The notes under the pieces were generated by a model. It saw only the letters and a program-made list of their open reading frames with translations. It made no database searches and was not told the DNA's origin. 64,000 nt of DNA from Rotaria sp. Silwood1 (taxonomy: Eukaryota > Rotifera > Eurotatoria > Philodinida > Philodinidae), in NCBI GenBank assembly GCA_905250075.1, contig CAJNOP010000114.1, positions 110,578-174,577 on the forward strand, written 5' to 3'. The position numbers were made by a program, and so were the translations under genes. Positions 1 to 10,524 of this stretch are shown one piece after another. Position 1 is the stretch's first letter. Every line of letters starts with the position of its first letter.

Positions 1-460
1 TGTTGTTATCGTTTATGTATTTCTGCATGCCTTTATTTATTTATAGTCCCTATATAATAGATTAATGATTTGTAGTTAAAATAAAGTATTTTTAGTAATG
101 TAAAACTTTAGAATTCAATTTTTAATGTATTAAGTGAAACAAAACAAAACGGTCATGTCAATTGAAAATGCAATCAATGAGAATCTTGTTGGGTATATCT
201 GTTATATTTTATTAACGTACTGTTAGTGACAGACATAGATTGTACCACAGAAAAAGCAAATTATCTCATTATTTATTCTAAGGAAAGTTTTTTTTTCTAT
301 CACTATGGAAAAGTATAACCGAAAGGGATAGTGAGTTTTAGATGAAAATAGCGAATTGTTTTCATGATGATTTCTCTTTGAAGTAGAATGTCAATATATA
401 GACAAATGATAGTATTGTTGATAAACAAGGAAAAAACTCTATAATGTTTGAAGTAAACTT
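1..460. other. Intergenic, nothing recognised
   Basis: AT-rich DNA with no supported gene. A frame open on the minus strand from 303 is only a shadow of the low-complexity repeat that follows. Confidence 0.5.
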
Positions 461-714
461 TGGAAGTGGGTGTGGATGGGTGTGGGTGTGTGGGTGCGAG
501 TGTGGGTGCGGGTGTGGGTGGGTGTGGGTGTCGGTGTGGGTGGGGTGTGGGTGTGAATGGTGTGGGTGTGGGTGTGAGTGTGGGTGTGGGTGTGGGTGTT
601 GGTGTTAGTAGAGGAGCATACTCACACCCACCCACACCCACACCCACACTCACACCCACCCACACCCCACACCCACACACACCACTACACCCACACCCAC
701 CCACACCCACACCC
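461..714. repeat. Telomere-like palindrome (TGTGGG arm then CCCACA arm)
   Basis: A G-rich arm (about 463-606) of degenerate TGTGGG units runs into a short spacer containing GTAGAGGAGCATAC and then a C-rich arm (about 622-714) of ACACCC units. The two G-rich 3' ends converge on the centre. The right end reads CACACCC followed by TA. TGTGGG is the reported bdelloid telomere repeat. Open frames through this block are periodic low-complexity strings, not genes. Confidence 0.9.
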
Positions 715-717
715 TAA

Positions 718-1022
718 AGTCGAAGTATATGTTCGTGTGGTATATCATTGACATTCTAAAATGAAAATACATAATATTATTTTATAAATACTGTCTAGAT
801 AATTAAATTATCGTCATATTTGCATAGTTTTTATTTGTTTTCTTCAATATCAACAAAAAAAAGAACTTACTTGACATATATTCTTCAACTTGTTTCGAAG
901 ACAAGTCTCTATATTATAATATACATCGGTTTCAGCTAAATTGCTTGTACTGCCTACAACGCAACTACATGCAAAGTTTATCCTTAATGAAGTTTGAGCT
1001 TATATACCACGCGAGATATAGC
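718..1022. other. Intergenic, nothing recognised
   Basis: AT-rich spacer between the telomere-like palindrome and the hAT element. No coding or RNA signal seen. Confidence 0.5.
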
Positions 1023-1030
1023 GGTAGATA

Positions 1031-2022
1031 CAGAGCTGCCACCTCTTCTGCTTTTAGCAGAAAAGTTCTGCTTTTTGAAGATTTTTCTGTCTTTTTTCCG
1101 TGGTTTCTGCTTTTTTAATAATGCGAAATTTATATTTTTAACCAACATTTTTCATCTGACAGATCATTTTTTATGATGATAAAAAAATCCTTATCAATAG
1201 TTACTAACCCATGTCCTCAAAATCGTCTCACTTTTGATGATTCTCCGCAATTTTAAACAAATCGTGGATTAATCGCTAGCATTTGGTGATTATGTCGTCA
1301 AAGTTTAGAATAAATGGCGATTTTTCTGTGAAAATTAGCAAAAATCGACACCGTTTACGATTTATCGTGATATAATCTCACAATTAATCGGATTAACAAA
1401 TTGCGATAAAATCATCAATTTTGTGGCGATTTTGATGACATGGGAATGTTTTTGTTTTATTATAATTCTTTCAATGTTACAAAAATGATCTTTATTTTTG
1501 TTAGTTCCGACTAGTTATGGAGGTTTATATATTCTTTCACTTAATCAGCAAGTTTTTAGAAGCTGGTATGTTTTCATTTTCTCTACTTTGTAGCAACCCT
1601 TATCTGGAATCAGCATTCTGAAAACTGAAACTGTTTTTAGATGATGAAGGAAACTGTATAGGAATGGAACTAATATCAGCTTTATTAACAATACTTTTAA
1701 ATTCATCCTTATAATGTAGCGAAACACATAAATATTGATTAGGTAATCAAGATTTATTAAAATCGATTAAATGTGATGGAAAATATACGTTCAAAAGAAA
1801 ATTTGTTGGATAATCCTTTTTATTTGTTTATTAATTGGTTTTCTTGATTCTGTACAATAAAAGATCAAGATTTGATGTGAAAACTCTTAATTAGTATACT
1901 GGGACAAAGTTTCAAAAATAGCTTTATATCACAAACAATGCTTTCTGTCTTTTCGTTCTGTTTTTTTATGATAAAATTTCTATCATTTTCTGCTTTTTGG
2001 ACTTCAAAAGGTGGCAGCACTG
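1031..2022. mobile_element. Non-autonomous hAT-like DNA transposon
   Basis: The left end CAGAGCTGCCACCT and the right end (reverse complement CAGTGCTGCCACCT) form a 14-bp terminal inverted repeat with one mismatch, of the CAG...CTG type typical of hAT elements. It is flanked by GGTAGATA (1023-1030) and GGTAGATG (2023-2030), an 8-bp target duplication with one difference, which is the hAT size. Both subterminal regions carry repeated TTCTGCTTTT-type motifs. No transposase frame is present in 992 bp, so it would need a transposase supplied in trans. A second palindromic element is nested at 1208-1444. Confidence 0.85.
1208..1444. mobile_element. Palindromic MITE nested inside the hAT element
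   Basis: The left end CCCATGTCCTCAAAATCG and the right end, which read on the opposite strand is CCCATGTCATCAAAATCG, form an 18-bp terminal repeat with one mismatch. The interior is rich in GATT/AATC motifs that continue the inverted symmetry. No coding capacity and no convincing target duplication were found. Its position inside the hAT copy means it inserted later. Confidence 0.75.
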
Positions 2023-2089
2023 GGTAGATGTCACTATGAAGTATGATTTAAGAAGTTCTTTGAATAAGAAAAAGTAAAGAGAACATACG

Positions 2090-2186
2090 CGGATGTGGGT
2101 GGCTGTGATTATGCGTGTGGGTTTGAGATGTTGGTAGGGATGTTGTTTTGTTCTTCAACAACACATTCATAACCACGCCCCCACTC
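2090..2186. repeat. Degenerate telomere-like palindrome
   Basis: A G-rich arm (GGATGTGGGTGGCTGTG...) is followed by a TTCTTC core and a C-rich arm (AACCACGCCCCCACTCC). It has the same G-arm, core, C-arm order as the other copies in the window. Confidence 0.65.
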
Positions 2187-2341
2187 CAATTTACAGCTTT
2201 CTAGAATCATAAGGCTTCAAAGTCTTCCAAAAATACAGGCATTTTTTGTAAAAAAAATATATAATTGATACAAGAAACGGTTAAGCGCTTTTATTGAAAC
2301 TGCTTATTTCTGCTGCGATCAGTACAATGAACAGTACTTGT

Positions 2342-3466
2342 CTACTTTATCACAACAAGTTTAAATTGTTGCTGACGGAGCGATGCAAATATCACTTGCA
2401 TGATTTCGCTCCTCTCTTGAAAATCGATCAACAATAACTGGCATAATCTCCATCTTTTCTGTAACACAAAACTTGCAAATCCACTCAATCCACTATTACC
2501 AATATCAGCCAAATTCTTCAATGACTTCGGTTTATCGGGTAGAATCGAGTCAAAGATAGTCGATACTTGCGGTGTCAATGCCCAGCTTAACTTGTACAAG
2601 ACATTAGTGGGTAATGAAGGAAGAGCATTGAATTTCAGAACTTGCTGCCAATTATATGAAGTAATTCGATCGAGTGAATCTGTGTTGGCATATGAGTTGA
2701 TCATACTGGAACCATACCAGAGCTGAGTGTAGTTTGCTATAGTGGCATCATCACTTAACGTGACGATCACTCGTTGATTTGTTGCAATCATATCACCAAT
2801 AGTTGTAGCATTGAAATCATTAACACGTGAATATAGCATTGGATTGAATATGTTGATGATCATATCTCTCAATTCATTCAAGTTTTTCTGTGTTAGGTTC
2901 GCACTTGCAAGATGTGATACCTCAATTACCATGATTTCACTAGGATGTAACAACAAGAACGAATTCAATGCACTGAGATGAGTATAAATAGGTAGACCGA
3001 GTTCGAAATGATACGAACACCAATCCGTACCATTATAGGCAGCACGAATATCAAAATAGCGCATACCATCCTCTGCTTGCTCGTATAAATTTCTACTTTG
3101 TGCTAATGCCCAGGGTGTAATCACATCCTGTAATGGTATTCCTAAATTCTCTGCCAGTTTTACAAGAGCATCTAGCACTGCATTTCCAGTAGGATCAGGT
3201 GACAGAGCTGATGTGAGAGTGAAAGATGCAGCATCATGTGTGCCTGGTAAAGTAAGGTTGAATAAATGAAGATGAGAAATGTAAGGAAGGAGTTGTTGCA
3301 TCCAAATGCTGGTGTTGATAGACGTGGAAGAAGGAAATTTATGATTTTGTCGTAAGTTAATTACCATGTCATCTTGAAGGAGATAGAGTGAAGTAGGCTG
3401 TGGATAAATGGTTACAAGTAGTAATGATAATACTAGTATTGAAAACTCGGAAATCATGTTAAACAC
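2342..3466 (-). CDS. Secreted PI-PLC X-domain protein
   Basis: A 374-residue single-exon protein resembling phosphatidylinositol-specific phospholipase C X-domain (PLCXD-type) proteins, which cleave phosphoinositide head groups with one catalytic His pair and no Y domain. Residues 1-22 look like a signal peptide. The catalytic block starts at PGTHDAA (His77, Asp78), followed by FDIR (Asp139, Arg141) and SYHFELG (His153, the likely second catalytic His). EIMVIEVSH (177-185) and LLLIDFQ (344-350) fit the later strands. Several N-glycosylation sequons (near 70, 145, 190, 219, 245) fit secretion. No frame break is visible. The usual second-His context is HGL; here His lies a few residues from GL, so activity is likely but not certain. 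Substrate is inferred from the fold only. Confidence 0.85.
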   Translation of the reverse strand: MFNMISEFSILVLSLLLVTIYPQPTSLYLLQDDMVINLRQNHKFPSSTSINTSIWMQQLLPYISHLHLFNLTLPGTHDAASFTLTSALSPDPTGNAVLDALVKLAENLGIPLQDVITPWALAQSRNLYEQAEDGMRYFDIRAAYNGTDWCSYHFELGLPIYTHLSALNSFLLLHPSEIMVIEVSHLASANLTQKNLNELRDMIINIFNPMLYSRVNDFNATTIGDMIATNQRVIVTLSDDATIANYTQLWYGSSMINSYANTDSLDRITSYNWQQVLKFNALPSLPTNVLYKLSWALTPQVSTIFDSILPDKPKSLKNLADIGNSGLSGFASFVLQKRWRLCQLLLIDFQERSEIMQVIFASLRQQQFKLVVIK

Positions 3467-5275
3467 GGCAAAAATGAGGTAGAATAATAAAAATACAACG
3501 TATGTTTTGTTAAGATGTTTAGTGACTTGCGTTATCAGATAATGTGCTTTCTCTTCACTGCAGCATATGTGCGCATGAAAAGAATCTTTTATTACCTCTA
3601 CCTGTAAAACACATTCTTATCTATGATAATTGCTAGTAACAAAAGAGAACAATATAGAGTGATGATTAGTTAATCGAGAAACAGACTGACTTGGATATCC
3701 AAGACACGAACCAATCTATTAGTCTTACCTCATGCTTTTCAGAAATCAGCTTTCTTTTCGAAGTGAAACAATATTGAAAAAATGTCTTTGCATTTAAAGA
3801 AGTCAGGTTCAAACACAAGTTTTAGCTATCAAGACTAGTTTCGATCTTAGGTGTTAAGAAAAAGCATACAGATATTAGCATGGATTCGAGCTGCCAGTGG
3901 ACGAGTTTTTTCATCCTGCCTTGGCTTCACCTGCAAGCGCCTACGAGGATAAATCAGATCATCAATACTTTGTGATACAGCAGACCAGCACTCTCGTATA
4001 CATATTTAGTGCGATTCGTTCTTATTTTTTCAATCAATTATTTATTTATTTCTGACGGTAATAAAAATATCGTCACATTTTTTCATGAAATATCAAAAGC
4101 GAGACTTTGGTTCAGCTAAACACAGTTAGACATTTCATTTTTTTTCTTCTATGTTCTTGCATTTATACGAATAAGCTCTGATCTGATCATAAATGTCTAA
4201 CGTAGTAATCATTCTATACGCTTTCATAGACTCATCACTTTGACAATCAGAGAATAAAAAGGAAATCCTTGATTCATTCATACGTTTTTATTCCTACATA
4301 AAAAAAATAAAATCGTCATGCAATGATGAATTGACAGGAAAAAGGACAGAACCATATTGAAATATATTTTCATTGATAAAATTACTCGATAAACTTTTTT
4401 TCATACATATTGTCATAGCCTTTGTGTCAATTTTATATCGCAAATCATATTACCATTGCCTTGTCTTTCTTGTCAATGAGAATAATATTTTGTTTCTTTC
4501 AATTATCAAAGAAAATGATGAAGTTATAACTATAATAATTAGTTTCATCGGAAAAAAGGATTCAAAGGAAGGAGTTTTGCTCTGAGTCTAGTAAAAACAT
4601 TCAAATTAGAAATATTCCATAGCCAAAAGTTGTAAGATTTATGAGAATGAATCGAAGTTCAGATGCTGCTTTTAAAACATATTATAAAAACTTAAAACTA
4701 ATAAATTATGGTTGTTAATTATATAAAAAAAACATGCTTGAAACCATTTTAAAACATAGAATTTTGAAAGGCAATGTTCATATAGTAGAAGATACTTTTT
4801 TATGTGCAAGAAATCTTAAATAGTATAGTAAACACTTTTACCAAATGATAAAACTTGAAATGAATCGTACTCTATGCCAAAACATCAAAATATAAGTGTT
4901 CAAAATAAATGGAACTGATTCCAATTTTTAATAGTAACATAGGTTTAGTCATTCAGCATTGTCCTAGCTTTCGTTTTATAAAAAGTCATGTATCAATGAT
5001 TTAGTCTTATGTAAATGAAACTCTAACAGATTTTCTTTGTTCTCTCGACATGGACTCATTTAAGATTGTATTGATTCATTATCTCAACTGAAATCATGCT
5101 TACATTGGTTTACGATTCAAGTTCAGAAGTTTTGAAATTATATTAGTTCAGTTTCCATATGAATTCCGATCGTGTAAAAGTCTGAAGCGAATCCAGAGCT
5201 TACTATCTACTTTGATTTGACTAATCACAATAAATTTTTGACGTTTCTGAAAACTAAATTTACTTTGTGGGTGTG
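3467..5275. other. Intergenic, nothing supported
   Basis: About 1.8 kb of AT-rich DNA upstream of the PLC-like gene. A 70-codon frame at 4373-4585 is AT-driven and resembles no protein I know. No repeats of note until the short palindrome at 5276. Confidence 0.4.
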
Positions 5276-5311
5276 GGTATCGATAAAGAGAAGACCACAC
5301 CCACACCCACA
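5276..5311. repeat. Minimal telomere-like palindrome
   Basis: The shortest clear copy: arm TGTGGGTGTGGG, spacer with AGAGAAGA, arm CCACACCCACACCCAC. It shows the family architecture (G arm, AGAAGA core, C arm) in about 36 bp. Confidence 0.85.
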
Positions 5312-6090
5312 ATCATACCGATGCAAGTCAACGAACTCATAGATCGATAGAAAACTGAGATTCAGATGCTTCTACATAGGAATTTAATAATATCTGTCCA
5401 ACATAGTCGATATATACGTATTGTGAATGACGATAAAAGGATCATCGTTCATATAAATTTCCCTTAAATGCATTAGCTTATCTTTCTCGTGTTGCAGCGT
5501 GAATATATAATGTGCAGTGTGCGACAGGTGTTAATATTGCTATTTCTGAAAAGACGATCTACATGCCATTCGAACCAGAATAGAATAAATCCAAATTTTT
5601 GATGTGATGAGTAACTTTTAACCATTCCTAAATAGTATTCTGCTGAACTCGTGGATAAGAATAATTGATAAATTGTCATGTAACAATTTACAAAACGAAG
5701 TCTGAACAGTTTCATTATGTATAATTGTCGATAATCGGTATATGAAGTTTATCTTTAACTGATTATCTTTGTCCTATTGATCGTGAGCCGTTTACAGAGT
5801 ACTTACATACTATTTACTCGAGTTCTCTATCTAGTAGAGACGACTCAAATGCATCAACAATATCAGCGTTCATTGAAAATGAATCAATTCGGTTTGTTTT
5901 AACAGATTTAAAAAGTACTCACCTGTTTTGATACAATACGCGGAAAAAAAACCAACGGTAGTTATCAGATGAAAGGGAGGTATGGCGAGATTCTCCAAAT
6001 GTTTCACTTTCTGGCAATTTTTTACGGCTTCATAATAACATTACATAGAAATTGAGTTTGGAAACGTCATTTGATTTTCTCTGGCACGAA
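5312..6090. other. Intergenic, nothing supported
   Basis: AT-rich; an 80-codon minus-strand frame (5473-5715) has no recognisable features. A possible terminal exon of the gene described at 6092-6330 begins at the right edge. Confidence 0.35.
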
Positions 6091-6091
6091 A

Positions 6092-6330
6092 TGAAATAAG
6101 CATCTGCAGATAATGTTGTTGCCAGATGAATAAGAATAGAGAGAAATCAACTCACAATCGGTTTCATTCTTCTTTCACTCCACATCGCTGCTAGCACTTC
6201 AAGAGTAAAAACACTTTCGATGAGGATTTTCAAACCTTCTACCGCATTTTCAGCGTTTTCGATCGCTGGAAATATATTGGCAATCTTGAATATAAGTTTC
6301 GAATAATCTGAAAAGGTTTCATTCAATGCA
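6092..6330 (-). CDS. Possible terminal exons of an unrecognised gene
   Basis: On the minus strand a frame ending ERRMKPI stops at a consensus splice donor (GTGAGT, intron about 6103-6154, 52 nt, ending CTGCAG). The next exon continues in phase for about 20 codons and stops. The left exon may start after the acceptor CTTTTCAG near 6330 and encodes a regular, mildly amphipathic segment (NAENAVEGLKILIES). The intron size matches those in better-supported genes here. I do not recognise the family, and no upstream exon was found, so this may be a remnant. Confidence 0.3.
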
Positions 6331-6432
6331 ACACTTTCAGTTCGTCTTTTTTTGCATAGATAATGGATTTTAATTCGAACATTTTTGATTTTGATCCAAA
6401 TAAAATATCCAAAATAAAAAAAAAAAAACTTG

Positions 6433-7350
6433 AAGGTAATGGTTATGTTCGTATACAACTTTCAAGTGAATATTTTTATTAAAATTATCGAAAAACCCAG
6501 TGCTCAATTTTTAGATGATAATGAAGAAATAAATTCTATTGTTTGGCATGTTCAACCAATACAAGTATCTTCAGATAGAAAACAAGTTGAATATATGGCA
6601 TTATTTGTTTTGATAATCAGATTACTTTAGTGATAGACAATTAGAAATAATTCTATTATCAAACATTTTAAAACGTTTATTATTAGAAACAAAAGAAAAG
6701 TTACTTGAAAATAAAATACGAATAAACATACCAGAAGACTTTCGAAAATCATCAAATATTGATCATACAAATGTACCAATATTAATAGATCATGATAGAA
6801 TTCGTTATAGATACGATATTTTATCGAGAGAAAATAATGAAGAATAAACTGAGCTTAATTTCAATGATTAATACAACTGAAAAATATAAACCAAAGTTAA
6901 ATAAATATACAATGATTATTTTCAATAATCAAACATATCTTTATGCTATAACTAAAATTCTTGATAATTATCGTTATTTACTTCAAATGAGATTTAATTG
7001 ACCATTACCATATAATATTTGTTCTGTTTATGACCAAGCTAAATTATTTCGGGAATATTTAACATTTTCAAATGAATTTTATGATTATTTTGATAATCAG
7101 CATGAAAATTTACATAAAATATTAAGTTCAATTGTTAAGCAATATAGTCAATCAACAGATTTAGGTGAAGAAAAATTCGGCAAACTTTTCAATTTAATTC
7201 AAAAATTCATTATATTCTAACACAATTAAATATTCATTGACCGAATATTCAAATAGAAACTTATCGCCCAGATATTATTTTTGGTCATGGAAATTTATTT
7301 AAATTAAATGGAATTTATTCGTTTCAACGAAAAATGTGTGAAATTAATGC
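6433..7350 (+). pseudogene. Decayed protein-coding gene, family not recognised
   Basis: Plus-strand frames with ordinary protein-like composition follow one another in different phases (for example DHDRIRYRYDILSRENN near 6790 and AKLFREYLTFSNEFYDYFD near 7050), separated by stops and frame changes. Spacing is too irregular for short introns. It is interrupted on the right by a telomere-like palindrome at 7356. I read it as one damaged host gene. The composition resembles neighbouring ART-type genes, but no diagnostic motif is left, so I assign no function. Confidence 0.4.
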
Positions 7351-7355
7351 ACGAG

Positions 7356-7426
7356 AGTGTGGGGTGTTGGTAAGTGGGTTAGTATGCTTTCTTGACAATA
7401 CCCATATCTACAACCACACCCTCACA
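7356..7426. repeat. Telomere-like palindrome
   Basis: G arm GTGTGGGGTGTTGG..., core TTTCTTGA, C arm ACCACACCCTC. It sits at the right end of the decayed gene and directly upstream of the tRNA-Ser cluster. Confidence 0.65.
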
Positions 7427-7463
7427 TGTTCAGATTGTTGAAGTAGTCTGCTTCATTTCACGA

Positions 7464-7530
7464 ATAAAGTGCAAGTAACAAGCTATCAGATGGGTTCACT
7501 TCGCTATAGGTTCGAATCATATTCGCAGCG
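7464..7530 (+). pseudogene. tRNA-Ser 3' half, degenerate copy
   Basis: Matches the intron and 3' half of the tRNA-Ser at 7620-7724, including AAGTGCAAGTAA, AGCTATCAGATGGGTT and GGTTCGAATC, ending GCAGCG plus a T-rich run. The 5' half and acceptor partner are not recognisable, so it cannot fold as a tRNA. That it carries intron sequence shows it came from genomic duplication, not from a processed tRNA. Confidence 0.75.
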
Positions 7531-7619
7531 TTTATTATTTTTTTTCAGTTTCAATGGAGAGTCATCAGACGACGATGAAGTCGAATATTAACAAAATTTA
7601 AAATTCACTTAGACATCGT

Positions 7620-7724
7620 GCTGTGATGGCCGAGTGGTTAAGGCGTCTGACTCGAATCAGAAAGTGCAAGTAATGAGCTATCAGATGGGTTGATCCCGCG
7701 TAGGTTCGAATCCTACTCACAGCG
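7620..7724 (+). tRNA. tRNA-Ser (CGA) with a 23-nt intron
   Basis: Acceptor arm GCTGTGA pairs with TCACAGC (7717-7723), with discriminator G. Box A is TGGCCGAGTGG (7627-7637) and box B is GGTTCGAATCC (7703-7713). The anticodon stem TCTGA pairs with TCAGA (7681-7685) around the loop CT-CGA-AA once a 23-nt intron (7657-7679), placed at the canonical 37/38 position, is removed. The mature length is 82 nt with a long class II variable arm (TGGGTTGATCCCGC), as expected for serine. The intron begins with a second TCAGA identical to the 3' anticodon strand, so the precursor has two alternative pairings. A T run at 7729-7736 is the RNA polymerase III terminator. Anticodon CGA reads UCG. Confidence 0.93.
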
Positions 7725-7813
7725 TTTATTTTTTTTAGATCATTTTAACGCTCTTCTATATCAAATCAAGTAAATCATATATTAGCGAAATTTTAAATTC
7801 ATTTCTTAATGGT

Positions 7814-7865
7814 GGTTTGATGGTCAAATGGTTGAGGAGTCTGACTTGTGATTCAAATCAGACTG
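7814..7865 (+). pseudogene. tRNA-Ser 5' half, degenerate copy
   Basis: GGTTTGATGGTCAAATGG aligns with the 5' end of the intact tRNA-Ser, and GTCTGACT with its anticodon stem. The anticodon region is rearranged and no TpsiC arm follows. The upstream flank (AAATTTTAAATTCA) also matches the flank of the intact copy, pointing to tandem duplication of a unit larger than the tRNA. Confidence 0.65.
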
Positions 7866-8090
7866 AATATCCTCTAATGAAGCCAAACACGATGCAATTT
7901 GTCCAAGAAAGTCATCAAGAAGGTTTACAAGATCGAGTTGACATTACGTTTTTTCTGATATCGATGCTAGAACATATCGACAATCAAGAGAATTCTTTTT
8001 TTTTTCGAAGGAGAACTCTTTTGATTCTAAATGGTTTATCGATAAATATAAAGAGAAAACATATTCATATAAGACATATAAAGATTGAGT

Positions 8091-8676
8091 ATTAGTAAAA
8101 GATGCTAACACCCACTAACACCCAACTTTTTCAACTGAGGACCTGGTTACCACTCAATAAGGTAGAGGTCTACTATCTCACTCTACAAATATCCACTAAC
8201 ATCCGTTTATCCTTTTTCTCAATGGGAATTGGGGAGGTTTGTTGTACACTAACATCCACTAAAACCACATCAGCAGCACACTAACACCCACTAGCATACT
8301 GTAGTAATTACTAATCATATTTTGGACAACAAATTTCCTCTAAATCTCAATATCAAATTTTCAGCGTGTTCCTGTTCACGGGGTTAAAGGTCAAATGTCG
8401 AAAAAATGAACTTGACCGGAGAATGTGGAAAAGAACTCGGTTGTAGTGCTAATGATTACTACAGTATGCTGGTGGATGTTAGTGTGCTGTTGATGTGGTT
8501 TTAGTAGATGTTAGTGTACAACGAACCTCTCCAATTCCCATTGAGAAAAAGGATAAACGGGTGTTAGTGGATGTTTGTAGAGTGAGATAGTAGACCTCTA
8601 CTTTATTGAGTGGTAATCAGGCTCTCAGTTGAAAAAGTTGGGTGTTAGTAGGTGTTAGCATCTTTTACTAATACCC
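8091..8676. mobile_element. Foldback element with ~220-bp inverted arms
   Basis: The left arm (about 8091-8312) starts ATTAGTAAAAGATGCTAACA and recurs inverted on the right (about 8452-8672), with only scattered differences, around a spacer of about 140 bp. The arms contain CACTAACACCCACTAACA-type units, a variant of the ACACCC repeats seen elsewhere. A 13-bp direct repeat with one mismatch flanks it (ATAAAGATTGAGT at 8078-8090, ATAAAGATTTAGT at 8677-8689) and may be a target duplication. No transposase is encoded. Confidence 0.75.
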
Positions 8677-8689
8677 ATAAAGATTTAGT

Positions 8690-8999
8690 TTAATCCAGAA
8701 CAAGAACCGATAACAAAAGTAAATTCGAAAATAAATTTTTCGTAGTATTTTTGTAAAAGGTTTCAAAAAGGATGAATGTATGTTTTTCAATTGATTGTTA
8801 TCTTTTTTAAACATTTGTTGTAAAACAAATTATATAAAATAAAACTTCTGGGAACGTTTGAGATACTCTGTATTAATAGACAAATTAAAACACTAATAAT
8901 GCATGATTATGTTTCTTCAAATATTAGAATACTGACAATTTTAACAAAACTATTTTGAACAAAAGAAAAAATAACGATAAAAACATTTCAGATACATAA
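8690..8999. other. Intergenic
   Basis: AT-rich; may contain the eroded 3' part of the F-box remnant at 9000-9560, but no frame can be followed. Confidence 0.35.
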
Positions 9000-9560
9000 T
9001 CAGTTCATTAATCAATAGTGGCTTCATTTGTGCTCAGTTGATTCGTGTTAACTCACTTATAATATTATTCGTCACAGTTATTAAAAAAAATTCCAATGAA
9101 CATATATATTGTATAAATTCAGATTGATAAACAAACTGATAATGACTAACACCAAAAACGATTAGCAACATACATGATACACATCATTTTGACTTTAGTA
9201 GAATAAATATGATAAATAGGAAGTTGATTTGAGAAATAATATACACAACAATTAACTGAAGAAGATTTCTAATCAATGAATACCTTATGATTATCATTAG
9301 CTGATAACAATTGATTTGTATTGAAAGTAGAAATTGTTGTACCAATATGGACTATAAATAAATTTAGTTTTAGCATATGAACGCAATCAATGAATGTTTT
9401 TCGTTTCATATAAAGATATAAAGTAAGATCTTTCAAATTAATTATACGACGAAGTACTAATACAATTTGATAATGATAAACATTTTTAAGTGAATAACTC
9501 GTCAGAGAAAATTCTTTCAGATTTTGTTAAAACATTATACAACGAAATTCATCATTATAA
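9000..9560 (-). pseudogene. F-box/LRR family gene remnant
   Basis: On the minus strand about 75 codons read through YHYQIVLVLRR, INLKDLTLYLYMKRKTFID and LSANDNHKVFID before a stop, followed in broken phase by VYYFSNQLPIYHIYS. This succession (LLRRxxNLxxLTLYL, FIDG-like, HIYS) is a signature I know from the long LRR-like tails of bdelloid F-box proteins. The N-terminal F-box and the C-terminal end are not readable. It is a host gene fragment with multiple breaks. Confidence 0.5.
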
Positions 9561-10524
9561 TGAATTTTATGTTAAGTTTACTTACTATATCATCCGCGAT
9601 TAGTAATGATCTGTAAATAGAATTAATATTTACAGTACATAATAAGAATGACTATGAGCAAGTTCTCTATATTCAGTTCCATGGTTGAGCATAAATGAAT
9701 GAAGATATTAACTATTCTTATTTTCAAAAAAACAAAAACAAATTCCTGTCAAAAACTAATATGATTGATATATACTTATTTTCTTGTCATTTCTTTTTTG
9801 ATTGTGATTTCATTTTATTTCAACTTAAGTTTCTTTTATAGATACAGTTTTCATCTTTGAAAGTTGTATCAAATTCTACTACAATTGATAATACAATAAT
9901 TTCTAATTCGAATAGAACACTTCATAAAATCACATTGATAGATGAAATAATTCAACTTAAATGTCGACAATTAAATCTCGTTTAAATATTGTCTCTATAG
10001 TTTACATTTATTTTCTATCAATACGTATTCTTATTTATTAATTTTCTCTCAGTTATTTATCTTTCATATTTATTCCATTATTTGATTTTGCTTTTATTTT
10101 CATTGAATTCAGAATGAAATTGATATCATATATTGATATTTATGAAAGTCTATCTACTTTATCCAACTGAACAATTTAAGTTCTACATATGATAGAGATT
10201 CTAGAACAACTAATCGAATTTGATTTATACATAATAATAAATCACTAGTTAAATATAGTCGTAGTTCGTTCAATGAAATCTCCATCTTTCTACTTAACAA
10301 TGAGTAATCTTCTCGATATATCTAATGTATATATTTAGCAACAATTAGGATGGTTTTTCAATGTACAGTTTTTTGTATACAATTAGAACGGTTATGAAAG
10401 TAGTGGCTTTCAAACAGGTTTTTTTTGTTTTAATTGTAATAAACAAAAGAACGAAAAAAGAAAAGAAAACGTTACAATTATAAATGAAGAATGTGATACA
10501 AATATTATTATACATTGAAATTAC
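9561..10524. other. Intergenic, AT-rich
   Basis: Very AT-rich; could hold the eroded 5' part of the F-box remnant (minus strand), but I see no readable F-box motif. Confidence 0.35.

Noticed and set aside
303-717. Two long Gly/Val- and Pro/Thr-rich open frames
   Set aside because: They are the six-base TGTGGG/ACACCC repeat read in different frames.
4373-4585. 70-codon frame rich in Ile/Phe
   Set aside because: Composition is what AT-rich DNA gives by chance; no motif or splice context.
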